Origin: Corynebacterium vitaeruminis DSM 20294
GTDB lineage: Bacteria; Actinomycetota; Actinomycetes; Mycobacteriales; Mycobacteriaceae
Reading direction: 5' to 3'
DNA length: 64,000 bases
Assembly: GCF_000550805.1 (NCBI RefSeq)
Contig: NZ_CP004353.1
Span: forward strand, 806,001 to 870,000
Shown: positions 34,854 through 42,610 of the stretch, one piece after another
Layout of the letters: the number at the start of each line of letters is the position of its first letter
Numbering within the stretch: the stretch's first letter is position 1
Program-made: the position numbers and the translations under genes
The notes under the pieces: generated by a model
The model's database searches: none
The model's input: the letters and a program-made list of their open reading frames with translations, nothing else
What the model was told of the DNA's origin: nothing

Positions 34854-35351
34854 ATGGCGAAGAAGAACAAGAAGCAAACGGCGGGTAACAATCCGGTCGT
34901 GGCCACCAACCGCAGGGCGCGGCACGAGTACAAGATCCTCGAGACGTACGAGTGCGGGGTCGTGCTGGTCGGCACCGAGGTGAAAAGCCTGCGCGAGGGC
35001 AAGGCCTCGCTCACCGACGCCTTCGCCACCATCGACGACGGCGAGGTGTGGCTGCGCAACCTCCACATCCCCGAGTACTCGATGGGGCACTGGACCAACC
35101 ACTCGCCCAAGCGCACCCGCAAGCTCCTGCTCCACCGCCGCGAGATCGACTCGCTCATGGGCAAGGTCCGCGACGGCAACAAGACGCTTATCCCGCTCAA
35201 GCTCTACTTCAAGGACGGTCGCCTCAAGCTGGAGCTGGGGCTGGCCCAGGGCAAGCAGGACTACGACAAGCGCCAGGACATCAAGCGCCGCACCGAGGAG
35301 CGCGAGGTCGTCCGCGAGCTGGGCCGCCGCGTGAAGGGGATCAAGGCGTGA
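34854..35351 (+). CDS. smpB: SsrA-binding protein
   Basis: 165 residues. NRRARHEYKILETYECGVVL, LVGTEVKSLREGKASL and the basic C-terminus (KRQDIKRRTEEREVVRELGRR split here only in part) are typical. SmpB delivers tmRNA to stalled ribosomes; the tmRNA gene lies about 13 kb away at 48371. GGGGG precedes ATG 34854. The last codon overlaps the DUF488 gene by 4 bp (GTGA). Confidence 0.95.
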   Translation: MAKKNKKQTAGNNPVVATNRRARHEYKILETYECGVVLVGTEVKSLREGKASLTDAFATIDDGEVWLRNLHIPEYSMGHWTNHSPKRTRKLLLHRREIDSLMGKVRDGNKTLIPLKLYFKDGRLKLELGLAQGKQDYDKRQDIKRRTEEREVVRELGRRVKGIKA

Positions 35352-35710
35352 TCACGGCGGCGAAGATCCACGACGTCCTCCGTGGCACCGACTCGGTCAC
35401 CGGCACGGGGGTCATCTGCGATCGCCTGTGGCCGCGCGGGGTGTCCAAGGCCGACACGGAGGGCTTCTTGTGGCTGAAGGGCATCGCCCCCTCGCCGGGG
35501 CTGCGGAAGTGGTTCGGGCACGACCCGGACCGCTTCGAGGAGTTTGCGGCCAGGTACCGAGCGGAGCTCGACGAGGCGTTCGCGGCCGGAAACGAAGACG
35601 TCAAAAAGCTCCTGCAACTGGGGGACGCGACGCTGCTGTACGCCGCGAAGGACCGCGCCATCAACCACGCCGAGATCCTGCGCGACTGGGCTAACGAAAA
35701 AGCTCGCTAA
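35348..35710 (+). CDS. DUF488 family protein (YeaO-like)
   Basis: 120 residues from a GTG that overlaps the smpB stop. CDRLWPRGVSK and KGIAPSPGLRKWFGHDPDRF are the family motifs; DUF488 proteins are small, cytoplasmic, and of unknown function, often with a conserved Cys and Trp. It is co-translated with smpB. Its 3' end overlaps the convergent esterase gene by 20 bp. Confidence 0.85.
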   Translation: MITAAKIHDVLRGTDSVTGTGVICDRLWPRGVSKADTEGFLWLKGIAPSPGLRKWFGHDPDRFEEFAARYRAELDEAFAAGNEDVKKLLQLGDATLLYAAKDRAINHAEILRDWANEKAR

Positions 35711-36455
35711 ACAGCACGGCGTGGCCCTCGCGGGTGGGGTGGACCCCGTCGGCGAGCAGGGCGGTGCGCCCGCGCAGCGGCTCCCACAGGTCGATGACGT
35801 CGCGGTGGGTCCGATCGCCCCAGCGCACCATGAGCGTGCGCAGGCGCTCCAGCGCGTCGGTGCGCACGGGCAGCCCGAACTCCGCCTCGGCGCGGTCCGC
35901 GTCCATCCACGTCGGGCCCAGGGCGACCACGCGCACGCAGGCGGCCTCTAGCGGGGCGACGATCGCCTCGAGGTCGGCCAGCACCTGCTCGGGCTCCGCC
36001 CCGCCCGCGATGTCGTTGCCGCCCGCGGAGACGACTGCGGTGTCCACGTCGCGGCGCGTGGCCTCACCTGGGCCGTAGGTGGCCAGGCGAGCCATCGTCT
36101 CGCCGGGGATCGCCAGGTTCCACAGGCGCGGGACGTGGCTGGCCAGCCGCGCCGCCCAGCCCCCGGACGGGTCGGACATCCCAAACGCGATCGAGTCGCC
36201 TAAGACCGCAACCTTCTTCGCCGCCGCGAACGGCCTCGGATCCAGGTAAGCCCAGGCGAGCCTGCCGTCCGCGAGCGCCACCCGGCGGCGCACGCCGAAG
36301 CGGCCGTCGGCGAGCGAGAGCTGGCCGTCCTCCAGCGCGACCAGGCCGCCCTCCCCGTGGCGGGTGGAGGCCGGCACGTAGCCGAGCGCCTCGCCGAACA
36401 CCTCCTCCTGGAGCGCGGGGTCGAGCAGGGGGCCGAAGGAAAACAGCGTCTGCAT
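35691..36455 (-). CDS. SGNH/GDSL hydrolase with an AIG2-like N-terminal segment
   Basis: 254 residues. The C-terminal 165 form an SGNH hydrolase: nucleophile Ser in VLGDSIAFG (block I), Gly in AIPGET, Asn in SAGGNDIAGG and the Asp/His in LADGVHPTREG. The N-terminal 80 residues (LFSFGPLLDPALQEEVFGEALG...) look like the start of a gamma-glutamylcyclotransferase/AIG2 fold (usual LFVYGTLxxPxVQ), which would make this a fusion; the segment is shorter than a complete AIG2 domain. Likely a cytoplasmic esterase as no signal peptide is visible. It lies 7 bp behind the amidohydrolase gene, one operon. Confidence 0.75.
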   Translation of the reverse strand: MQTLFSFGPLLDPALQEEVFGEALGYVPASTRHGEGGLVALEDGQLSLADGRFGVRRRVALADGRLAWAYLDPRPFAAAKKVAVLGDSIAFGMSDPSGGWAARLASHVPRLWNLAIPGETMARLATYGPGEATRRDVDTAVVSAGGNDIAGGAEPEQVLADLEAIVAPLEAACVRVVALGPTWMDADRAEAEFGLPVRTDALERLRTLMVRWGDRTHRDVIDLWEPLRGRTALLADGVHPTREGHAVLFSELFR

Positions 36456-36462
36456 GCGAGTC

Positions 36463-37206
36463 CTAGGCGTAGAAGGCCGCGGCGTTGTCGTAGAACACGG
36501 CGGGCGCGTGCTCGCCGGCGACCTCGGCGATGATCTCGAAGTCGTGGACTTCGAACGGGCGCTTGGCGCGCGTCGACGGCAGGTCGGTGCCCACCATGAG
36601 CGCGCCGGGGTTGACGTCGAGGATCGCGCGCATCGCACGCGCCGGGTCCATCTCGATGCGCCCGAAGCCGGTGGCCTTGACCTTCACGCCCGCCTCGACG
36701 AGCTCGAGCAGCAGCGGCAGGCCGTCCTCGTGCATGCCGAGGTGGTCGATGCTCACCGCGGGCAGGCTTTTAAGCGTGTCCTTCAGCGGCCCGGCCTCGC
36801 GGGCGTCGACGTAGAGCTCGGTGTGCCAGCCGGCCACCTCGTTGACGCGCCGGGCCAGCCGGTCGAGGTCGGCGACCTCTGCCGAGCCGCCACGCTTGAG
36901 GTTGAACCGCACCGCGCGCACGCCGAGCCCGTCAAGCCGCAGGATCTCCTCGTCCGGGGTGTCGGCGGGGATCTGGGTCACCCCCTTGAACGTCGGCCCC
37001 AGCTCGGCCAGCGCGTCGGCGAGGTAGCCCTGGTCGAAGCCCTGGAAGGAGCCGGACACGACCGCGCCGGCGGTGATCCGAAACTCGCCCAGCGGGTAGG
37101 CAAGGTAGTCGGCCGCCGTGAACGGTTCCGGCAGGTAGCCCTGGTTTTCGATGAGCGGGTGGGCGGGGTCGATGATGTGCAGATGGGTGTCGAATACGTC
37201 AATCAT
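36463..37206 (-). CDS. Amidohydrolase family protein (TIM barrel)
   Basis: 247 residues. The N-terminal FDTHLHIIDP holds the metal HxH motif, SIDHLGMH is the second metal-site region and MVGTDLPSTRAKRPFE the last with the conserved Asp, the pattern of amidohydrolase-2 (PF04909), which includes lactonases and decarboxylases. The substrate is unknown. ATG 37206 is divergent from the transporter at 37266; a dispersed-motif copy lies between them. Confidence 0.82.
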   Translation of the reverse strand: MIDVFDTHLHIIDPAHPLIENQGYLPEPFTAADYLAYPLGEFRITAGAVVSGSFQGFDQGYLADALAELGPTFKGVTQIPADTPDEEILRLDGLGVRAVRFNLKRGGSAEVADLDRLARRVNEVAGWHTELYVDAREAGPLKDTLKSLPAVSIDHLGMHEDGLPLLLELVEAGVKVKATGFGRIEMDPARAMRAILDVNPGALMVGTDLPSTRAKRPFEVHDFEIIAEVAGEHAPAVFYDNAAAFYA

Positions 37207-37219
37207 GCGACCAGTTTAC

Positions 37220-37242
37220 TTGTCGCTTGTCGACGGCCATGG
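37220..37242 (-). repeat. Dispersed GTCGACAAGC motif in a divergent promoter gap
   Basis: TGTCGCTTGTCGACGGCCA in the 59-bp gap between amidohydrolase and transporter genes; here both neighbours start away from it, so it cannot be a terminator for either. Confidence 0.65.
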
Positions 37243-37265
37243 CGGGCTAGTGCCATGATGGAAAC

Positions 37266-38849
37266 GTGCTTCACTACTTGGCTGAGCAGCCCCTCCTGCT
37301 CGTCTTCGTGCTCATCGGCGTCGGCATGGCGCTCGGCAGCTTCAAGGTCCGCGGCATCAGCCTCGGCGCGGCCGCGGTGTTGTTCCTCGGCATCGCGTTT
37401 TCCGCGGTCGTTTCCGGGGTGAGCGTCCCGCCCTTGGTGGGAACGCTGGGGCTGGTGCTTTTCGCGTTTGGGATCGGCAACAACTCCGGCGTGACGTTTT
37501 TCAAGTCGCTGCGCACCGCGACCGCGCCCGTGCTCAGCATGATCGGGGTGTTCGCCGCCGCGGCGGTCGCGGCGTGGGGGCTGGGTATCTACGCCTTCCA
37601 CCTCGACATCGCGATGGTCTCCGGCGCGTTCGCAGGCGCCATCACCAACACGCCGGCGCTCGCGGCGGCGACGGAGGCCACCGGCGACGACGCCCAGGCC
37701 ACGGTCGGCTATGCGGTGGCCTACCTGTTCGGCGTCGTCGGCATGATGGTGGCCACGGTGCTCGTGCTGCGCGGTGCCGGAAACGACGACGACACCGCGG
37801 TGCCGGTGGTGCAGGTCAACCTGCAGGTCACCCGCAAGGGCGGCATGAGCGTGGCGGAGGTGGTCGACATCGGCGGCAACAGCGTGCAGGTGACCAGGCT
37901 GCGGCGGGTGGGCAGTAACGACGTGGAGCTGCCCGGCATGTTCGACATCCTCTTCCCGGGCGACGTCATCACCTTGGTGGGTGAGCCCGCGCACCTGGAG
38001 GCGGTGCTGAAGACGGCGGGCCGGGAGTCCCCGCAAGCACTCACCGAGGACCGCCACGACCTCGACTTCAGGCGGATCACCATCTCCCAGCACCAGCTGG
38101 CCGGGCACACCATCGACGACCTCAACCGGGAGCTCACCTCCCGCTGGGGCGCGCGAATCTCGCGCGTGCGCCGCGCCGACCACGACCGCGTGGCCGTCCC
38201 GGAGTTCGTCGTCGAGCTGGGCGACCGCGTGCGCGTCGTGGCCCCAGTCGAGCACATGCGCGAGATCTCGGAGTACCTGGGCGACTCCTCCCAGGGGCTC
38301 ACCGACATCAACCCCGTCTCGCTCGGGCTGGGGCTGGCCGCGGGCATGTACGTCGGCCACCTCGCCATCCCGCTGCCGGGCGGCTTTTCCTTAAGCCTCG
38401 GCGCGGCGGCGGGCGTGCTCATCGTGGCGCTGGTCATGGGCCGGATCGGGCGCGTGGGCAGCCTCATCACGGCGCTGCCGCACTCGGCGAACACCGTGCT
38501 CGCCGAGCTGGGCCTTTTGCTCTTCCTCGCCCAGGCGGGCACGAACGCGGGCGGGCAGATCCTGGGCGCCTTCGAGTCCGACGCGTGGTGGAAGCTGCTG
38601 CTCCTAGGCGCCGTGATCACCACGATCGTGGCCGCGGGGTTGGCCATCGTCATGCGCCGGGTCCTGCACATCGGCGCGACGAAGACCGCTGGCATCTTGG
38701 GCGGTGCGCAGACCCAGCCCGCGATCCTGGCGTTCGCCAACAACCGCACCCACACCGACCAGCGGGTCGAGCTCGGCTACGCCATGGTGTACCCGGCGGC
38801 GATGATCGCCAAGATCCTCATCACCCACGTTTTGGCACTCATGGGCTAA
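37266..38849 (+). CDS. Aspartate:alanine-exchanger-family transporter with RCK_C domains
   Basis: 527 residues from a GTG. Two YidE/YbjL (Asp-Al_Ex) membrane halves of about five helices (1-170 and 350-527) flank a soluble centre (170-335) that has two TrkA_C-like domains (VTLVGEPAHLEAVL and LGDRVRVVAPVEHMREIS). The repeated GNNSG and TNTPALAAATEATGD motifs fit the family. Members exchange dicarboxylates such as succinate or aspartate; with transcarboxylase and PEP carboxylase in the genome, C4-acid export is one possibility. Confidence 0.88.
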   Translation: MLHYLAEQPLLLVFVLIGVGMALGSFKVRGISLGAAAVLFLGIAFSAVVSGVSVPPLVGTLGLVLFAFGIGNNSGVTFFKSLRTATAPVLSMIGVFAAAAVAAWGLGIYAFHLDIAMVSGAFAGAITNTPALAAATEATGDDAQATVGYAVAYLFGVVGMMVATVLVLRGAGNDDDTAVPVVQVNLQVTRKGGMSVAEVVDIGGNSVQVTRLRRVGSNDVELPGMFDILFPGDVITLVGEPAHLEAVLKTAGRESPQALTEDRHDLDFRRITISQHQLAGHTIDDLNRELTSRWGARISRVRRADHDRVAVPEFVVELGDRVRVVAPVEHMREISEYLGDSSQGLTDINPVSLGLGLAAGMYVGHLAIPLPGGFSLSLGAAAGVLIVALVMGRIGRVGSLITALPHSANTVLAELGLLLFLAQAGTNAGGQILGAFESDAWWKLLLLGAVITTIVAAGLAIVMRRVLHIGATKTAGILGGAQTQPAILAFANNRTHTDQRVELGYAMVYPAAMIAKILITHVLALMG

Positions 38850-38888
38850 AAAGTTGCGAAGTCCCCGGCGCGGGTTTAGTTTCGCACC

Positions 38889-39338
38889 ATGCTTGAAAAT
38901 ATCGGCGGCATCCCCGCCCACCCGCTCTTCGTCCACCTCGCCGTCGTCGCCGTCCCCGTCGCGGCCCTCGTTTTCCTAGTCTCCCTCGTCCGCCCCGACA
39001 CGAAGGCCTGGCGCGTGACCAACGGCTGCTTCGCCGTCCTCGCGGTGGCCTCGACGATCCTCGCCCGCTCCACCGGAGAGGGCCTGCTCAAGGCGATGGG
39101 TTTTTCCGAGGAGGACCCCGGCAAGCTCGCCGACCACGCCCAGTTCGCCAACTACATGACGGCCTCCGTCTTTGCCTTCGCCGCCCTCGTCGTCGTGCTG
39201 GTTGTCCTGCTTTGGCTGGGCAAGTCGAAGACGGCGGCGACGATACTGAAGGTGCTCGCGGCCATCGCCGCGATCGCCGTCATTGTCACCACCGTCATGA
39301 CCGGCCACGAGGGCGCGGTCCAGACCTGGACCCACTAG
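38889..39338 (+). CDS. DUF2231 membrane protein
   Basis: 149 residues, four membrane helices, with HPLFVHLAVVAVPVAAL and the conserved GHEGAVQTW near the end, typical of DUF2231. Function unknown; some members are near electron-transfer genes, but not here. Its stop and that of the convergent ABC permease share the palindrome CTAG (39335-39338). Confidence 0.82.
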   Translation: MLENIGGIPAHPLFVHLAVVAVPVAALVFLVSLVRPDTKAWRVTNGCFAVLAVASTILARSTGEGLLKAMGFSEEDPGKLADHAQFANYMTASVFAFAALVVVLVVLLWLGKSKTAATILKVLAAIAAIAVIVTTVMTGHEGAVQTWTH

Positions 39339-40885
39339 TTGGTCTGGATGTCGCGGGTGGTAAACCGCCACACGCCGGCGGCCGTGAGCGCGCAGGCGAT
39401 CGCCGTCATCACCACCAGCGGGGTCCAGCTCATCTCCTCGAAGGGCATGTAGGGGGTCGCCGCCAGCGGCATGGCGTTGAGGAACCACTCCGGCAGGCGG
39501 AAGACCTCGCCGAACATCGTGAGAAACCACATCGCGGCCATGAGCCCCCAGGCCGTAGGCGTCGACAAGCGGGGTGCAAAGCCCCACAGGAAAACGCTGA
39601 GCCCGACCAGCACCATGACCGCCGGCCAGTACGCGAGCGCCGCGAGCGCGAGGCGGCCCACCTGCGAGCGGTCGTAGCTGGCGGCGATGACCGCGCCGCC
39701 CAGCGGCAGGAGTACCGCCGACCACACGGCCGGGATGAGCAGCCGCTCGAGCGCCCAGCGCGCGCGGGAGACCGCGCGGGTGATCTGCGCGTCGACGAGC
39801 CCCGTCGCCTCGTCCTTGCGCAGCGAGACCGTGATCTGGATCGCGAACACCAGCGTGAGCAGCGCCATCATCGACACCAACAGGCTCACCAGCGCCTTGA
39901 CCCCCTCGCCGCGCAGGAGGGCGGCGACGTTCGTGTCATCCAACAGGTCGGTCATGGCCGTGACCACCGAGCCGAACATGAGCCCGGACAGCGCCACCGC
40001 CAGCGTCCAGCCCATGATCGGGTTGCGCTGCAGGTGCAGCTCGAGCCCGAGCGGGGTGGCCCAGCGGGCGGGCGCGTGCGAGGCCCCGTGGCGCTGGGGG
40101 AGCAGCCCCGCGCCGAAGTCGCGCCGGGCCTCCAGCACCCAGGCCACGCCGAGGAGTGCGGCCGCGAGCAGCACGAGGAGCGCGAATGGCCACCAGCGGT
40201 TGGCCGCGTAGGGCTGCATCTGCTGCGCCCACCCGATGGGGGAGGCCCAGGTGAGCGTGCCGTCGCCCATGTCGCCGCTCATGCGCAGCATGTAGAACAC
40301 CACGATCACCGCCGAGCCGAGCGAGTTTGCCCCGCGCGAGGTCGCCGCCAGCTGCCCGGCCAGCGCGCCCACGCCCAGGCCCACCAGGCCCGCGCCGAAC
40401 GTCGCCCCGCCAAGCACCAGCGAGCCCGACGCCCCGAAGCCGCCCGCCCACGACACCGCGGTCAGCCCCGCGCCGACGAGCAGGCTAAGCGTCCCGTAGA
40501 CGAGCCAGGCCGCCGCCGAGTAGGCGTGCACGCCGAGTGCCTTGGAGCGCAGCAGCTCGGTGCGCCCGGTCTCTTCGTCGGCCCGCCCGGAGCGGGTGAC
40601 CAGGAAGACCATCCCGATCGCGATCGCGAGCGCCACCGTCATCCAGCCCTTCGTCCACACGGCGCCACCCATGGTGTTCGCCGCCGGCGACAGGCCGGTG
40701 ATGGCCCGCATGCCGGGGCTGGCGGACAGCGCCGCGAACTCATCGAGCGAGGCCTGCGTGGTGAAGGTCTGCTTGTAGTAGGAAACGATGTACTGGTACA
40801 TCCCCACGAGGACGACCAGCCACACCACGAGCCGGACCCGGTTGCGCCGCAGCACCAGCCGGATCATCGTCGATAGCCCGGTCAT
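39335..40885 (-). CDS. ABC-2 type permease, tetronasin/polyketide exporter-like
   Basis: 516 residues with twelve hydrophobic segments in two halves, as in the exporter permeases that accompany DrrA-like ATPases in actinobacteria (TnrB-type). The N-terminus MTGLSTMIRLVLRRNRVRL is typical. It overlaps the ATPase gene by 4 bp, and the pair lies behind a TetR gene remnant. Export of a small hydrophobic or antibiotic-like compound is the likely role. A perfect copy of the dispersed motif (39553-39571) encodes RLSTPTA in a loop before the last helices. Confidence 0.84.
   Translation of the reverse strand: MTGLSTMIRLVLRRNRVRLVVWLVVLVGMYQYIVSYYKQTFTTQASLDEFAALSASPGMRAITGLSPAANTMGGAVWTKGWMTVALAIAIGMVFLVTRSGRADEETGRTELLRSKALGVHAYSAAAWLVYGTLSLLVGAGLTAVSWAGGFGASGSLVLGGATFGAGLVGLGVGALAGQLAATSRGANSLGSAVIVVFYMLRMSGDMGDGTLTWASPIGWAQQMQPYAANRWWPFALLVLLAAALLGVAWVLEARRDFGAGLLPQRHGASHAPARWATPLGLELHLQRNPIMGWTLAVALSGLMFGSVVTAMTDLLDDTNVAALLRGEGVKALVSLLVSMMALLTLVFAIQITVSLRKDEATGLVDAQITRAVSRARWALERLLIPAVWSAVLLPLGGAVIAASYDRSQVGRLALAALAYWPAVMVLVGLSVFLWGFAPRLSTPTAWGLMAAMWFLTMFGEVFRLPEWFLNAMPLAATPYMPFEEMSWTPLVVMTAIACALTAAGVWRFTTRDIQTN
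39553..39571 (+). repeat. Dispersed GTCGACAAGC motif inside the ABC-2 permease gene
   Basis: CCGTAGGCGTCGACAAGCG exactly as the consensus, on the strand opposite to the gene. Confidence 0.75.
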
Positions 40886-41796
40886 GACCGTGCCCCCTTG
40901 GACAAGGCGGCGAGCTCGTCGCCGTAGTGGCGCAGGAACAGCTCCTCCAAGGAGGTCGGGTTGGCCACGATCGAGCGCGGGCCCAACGCCGAGACTGCCG
41001 CCAGCACGCCGGGCAGGTCAGCCTCGTCGACCGCGAACGTTACCCGATCGCCGTCGACGCCTAAGTCGTGCACGCCCGGCACCTGGTCGAGCCGCCCCGG
41101 CCCGCCGTCGAGGACCACCGCGACCTGCGTGCGCGCGAGGTGGCGCAGCTGGGACATGGTGCCCGCCTCGACGGTCGCGCCGTCGCGGATGATCGCGACC
41201 GTGTCCGCCAGCTTCTCCACCTCGCCGAACAGGTGGCTCGACAGCAGCACCGAGCGCCCGTCCGCGCGGATCTCCCGGATCGACTCCGCGAACGCCGCCT
41301 CCATGAGCGGGTCCAGCCCGCTGGTCGGCTCGTCGAGGATGAACAGCTTCGCGTCCGAGGCCAGCGCCGCGACCAGTGCGACCTTCTGCCGGTTGCCCTT
41401 GGAGTAGGCGCGCGCCTTCTTGGTCGGGTCGAGGTCGAAGCGCTCCAGCATCGCCTCGCGCCGGGTGGCGCTGTAGGAGCCGGTGAGGCGGGTAAGGATG
41501 TCGATCGCCTCGCCGCCGGTGAGATTCGGCCACAGGGTCACGTCGCCGGGCACGTAGGCGATGTCGCGGTGCAGCCGCACGGCGTCAGCCCACGGGTCCC
41601 CGCCGAGCAGCGAGACGCGGCCGCCGTCGGCGCGCAGCAGCCCCAGCAGGATGCGGATCGTCGTGGTCTTGCCCGATCCGTTTGGCCCGAGGAAGCCGGT
41701 CACCTGGCCGGTGGGCACCTCCAGGTCGAGCCCGCGCAGCACCTCAATCTTTCCGAAGCGCTTCCTAAGGCCCTCAATCTTGATCGCCGTGGACAT
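40882..41796 (-). CDS. ABC exporter ATPase (DrrA-like)
   Basis: 304 residues from ATG 41796. Walker A GPNGSGKTT, signature YSKGNRQKVALVAAL, Walker B KLFILDEPTSGLD and H-loop SSHLFGEVEK are present; a C-terminal 80-residue domain (GDRVTFAVDEADLPGVL... SLEELFLRHYG) is typical of DrrA-like drug-export ATPases. The signature reads YSKGN rather than LSGGQ, which is normal in this branch. It starts within the end of the TetR remnant. Confidence 0.9.
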   Translation of the reverse strand: MSTAIKIEGLRKRFGKIEVLRGLDLEVPTGQVTGFLGPNGSGKTTTIRILLGLLRADGGRVSLLGGDPWADAVRLHRDIAYVPGDVTLWPNLTGGEAIDILTRLTGSYSATRREAMLERFDLDPTKKARAYSKGNRQKVALVAALASDAKLFILDEPTSGLDPLMEAAFAESIREIRADGRSVLLSSHLFGEVEKLADTVAIIRDGATVEAGTMSQLRHLARTQVAVVLDGGPGRLDQVPGVHDLGVDGDRVTFAVDEADLPGVLAAVSALGPRSIVANPTSLEELFLRHYGDELAALSKGARS

Positions 41797-42070
41797 GAGT
41801 TCTCCGTTCGAGGTAGGAGACGTGGTCGTCGAGCAGCGAACGGTCGGCGAGGACGCCTTCGGTGAACAATTCGAGTGTGGGCCGCCGCGAGGAGGTCGAG
41901 ATCGTGCGCAAAGCGTCCTCGGGCCCGAAGTGGGGGGTGGCAAGGCCCGCGAAAGCCCCGGCGCGGGCGGCGATGGCGCGGAAGGAGGCGGAAAAGCCCT
42001 CGTCAGCGAACGATGCGACGGTCACGTCGCGGATGCGCGCCCGGGCTGTAAGGTCGGAACCCGTACGCAT
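41774..42070 (-). pseudogene. TetR regulator gene remnant with internal deletion
   Basis: Only 98 codons remain. Residues 9-55 are a TetR HTH (RIRDVTVASFADEGFSASFRAIAARAG... HFGPEDALR), and the end (LLDDHVSYLERRTHVHGDQD) resembles the extreme C-terminus of TetR genes that precede such ABC operons, ending in HGDQD; the ligand-binding middle (about 100 residues) is missing. An internal deletion that kept the frame is the simplest reading. It still overlaps the ATPase start by 23 bp, so translation coupling remains. The product could bind DNA but not sense a ligand; repression may be lost or constitutive. Confidence 0.65.
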
Positions 42071-42133
42071 ACTTCAAATGCTATGCACGTGATCAATCGG
42101 CGTCAACGGTGCCCATGCCCTACTCTGGGGTAC

Positions 42134-42529
42134 ATGAAACGACTACTGGTTCTTGCCACCGCGGCGCTTGTCCTCGCGGGCTGTTCTTCGACCAACGAGG
42201 AGTCCAGCTCGACCGAGACGACCGCCGCCTCCGCCACGACCACGGCTCAGTCGAGCAGCGCCGCGGTGCCCTCGTCGTCGGAGGCGTCTGCGCAGCAGAC
42301 GTCCGGCGCGGAGGCCACCAGCGAAGCGTCGACAGGCGAAATGAAAGCGGTAGACGCCTCGAACGGGACCGGCATCTTCAGCGATGGCAAGGACTTTTAC
42401 TTCTGCAATTCCTCGCCCTATTCGGACGGCATGCCGGCCGAGGCGGGCGAGTGCGTGGGGCCGATGAGCGAGCAGGAGGCGAAGTCGGCCTACGAGCAGG
42501 CGATGAAGCTGCTCGAGCCCGAGTTCTAG
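42134..42529 (+). CDS. Small Ser/Thr-rich lipoprotein
   Basis: 131 residues from ATG 42134 with TGGGG upstream. The lipobox LAGC (Cys17) is followed by about 50 residues of Ser, Thr, Ala and Glu, a wall-spanning linker, then a small globular end with a Cys pair (FYFCNSSPYSDGMPAEAGEC). I recognise no family. It lies between the exporter operon and ppc, transcribed alone. Confidence 0.75.
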   Translation: MKRLLVLATAALVLAGCSSTNEESSSTETTAASATTTAQSSSAAVPSSSEASAQQTSGAEATSEASTGEMKAVDASNGTGIFSDGKDFYFCNSSPYSDGMPAEAGECVGPMSEQEAKSAYEQAMKLLEPEF

Positions 42530-42610
42530 AAACTTCACCCCCGAAGCGGGAGGGGCTTGCTAAAGTGATGTCCGCTATACGCTCGATTTTTCGCTAGAAA
42601 GGCCCCTCCC

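Noticed and set aside
41052..41066. CGTCGACGCCTAAG in the ABC ATPase gene as a further oligomer copy
   Set aside because: Only the right half matches and it codes for a regular loop; too short to count.
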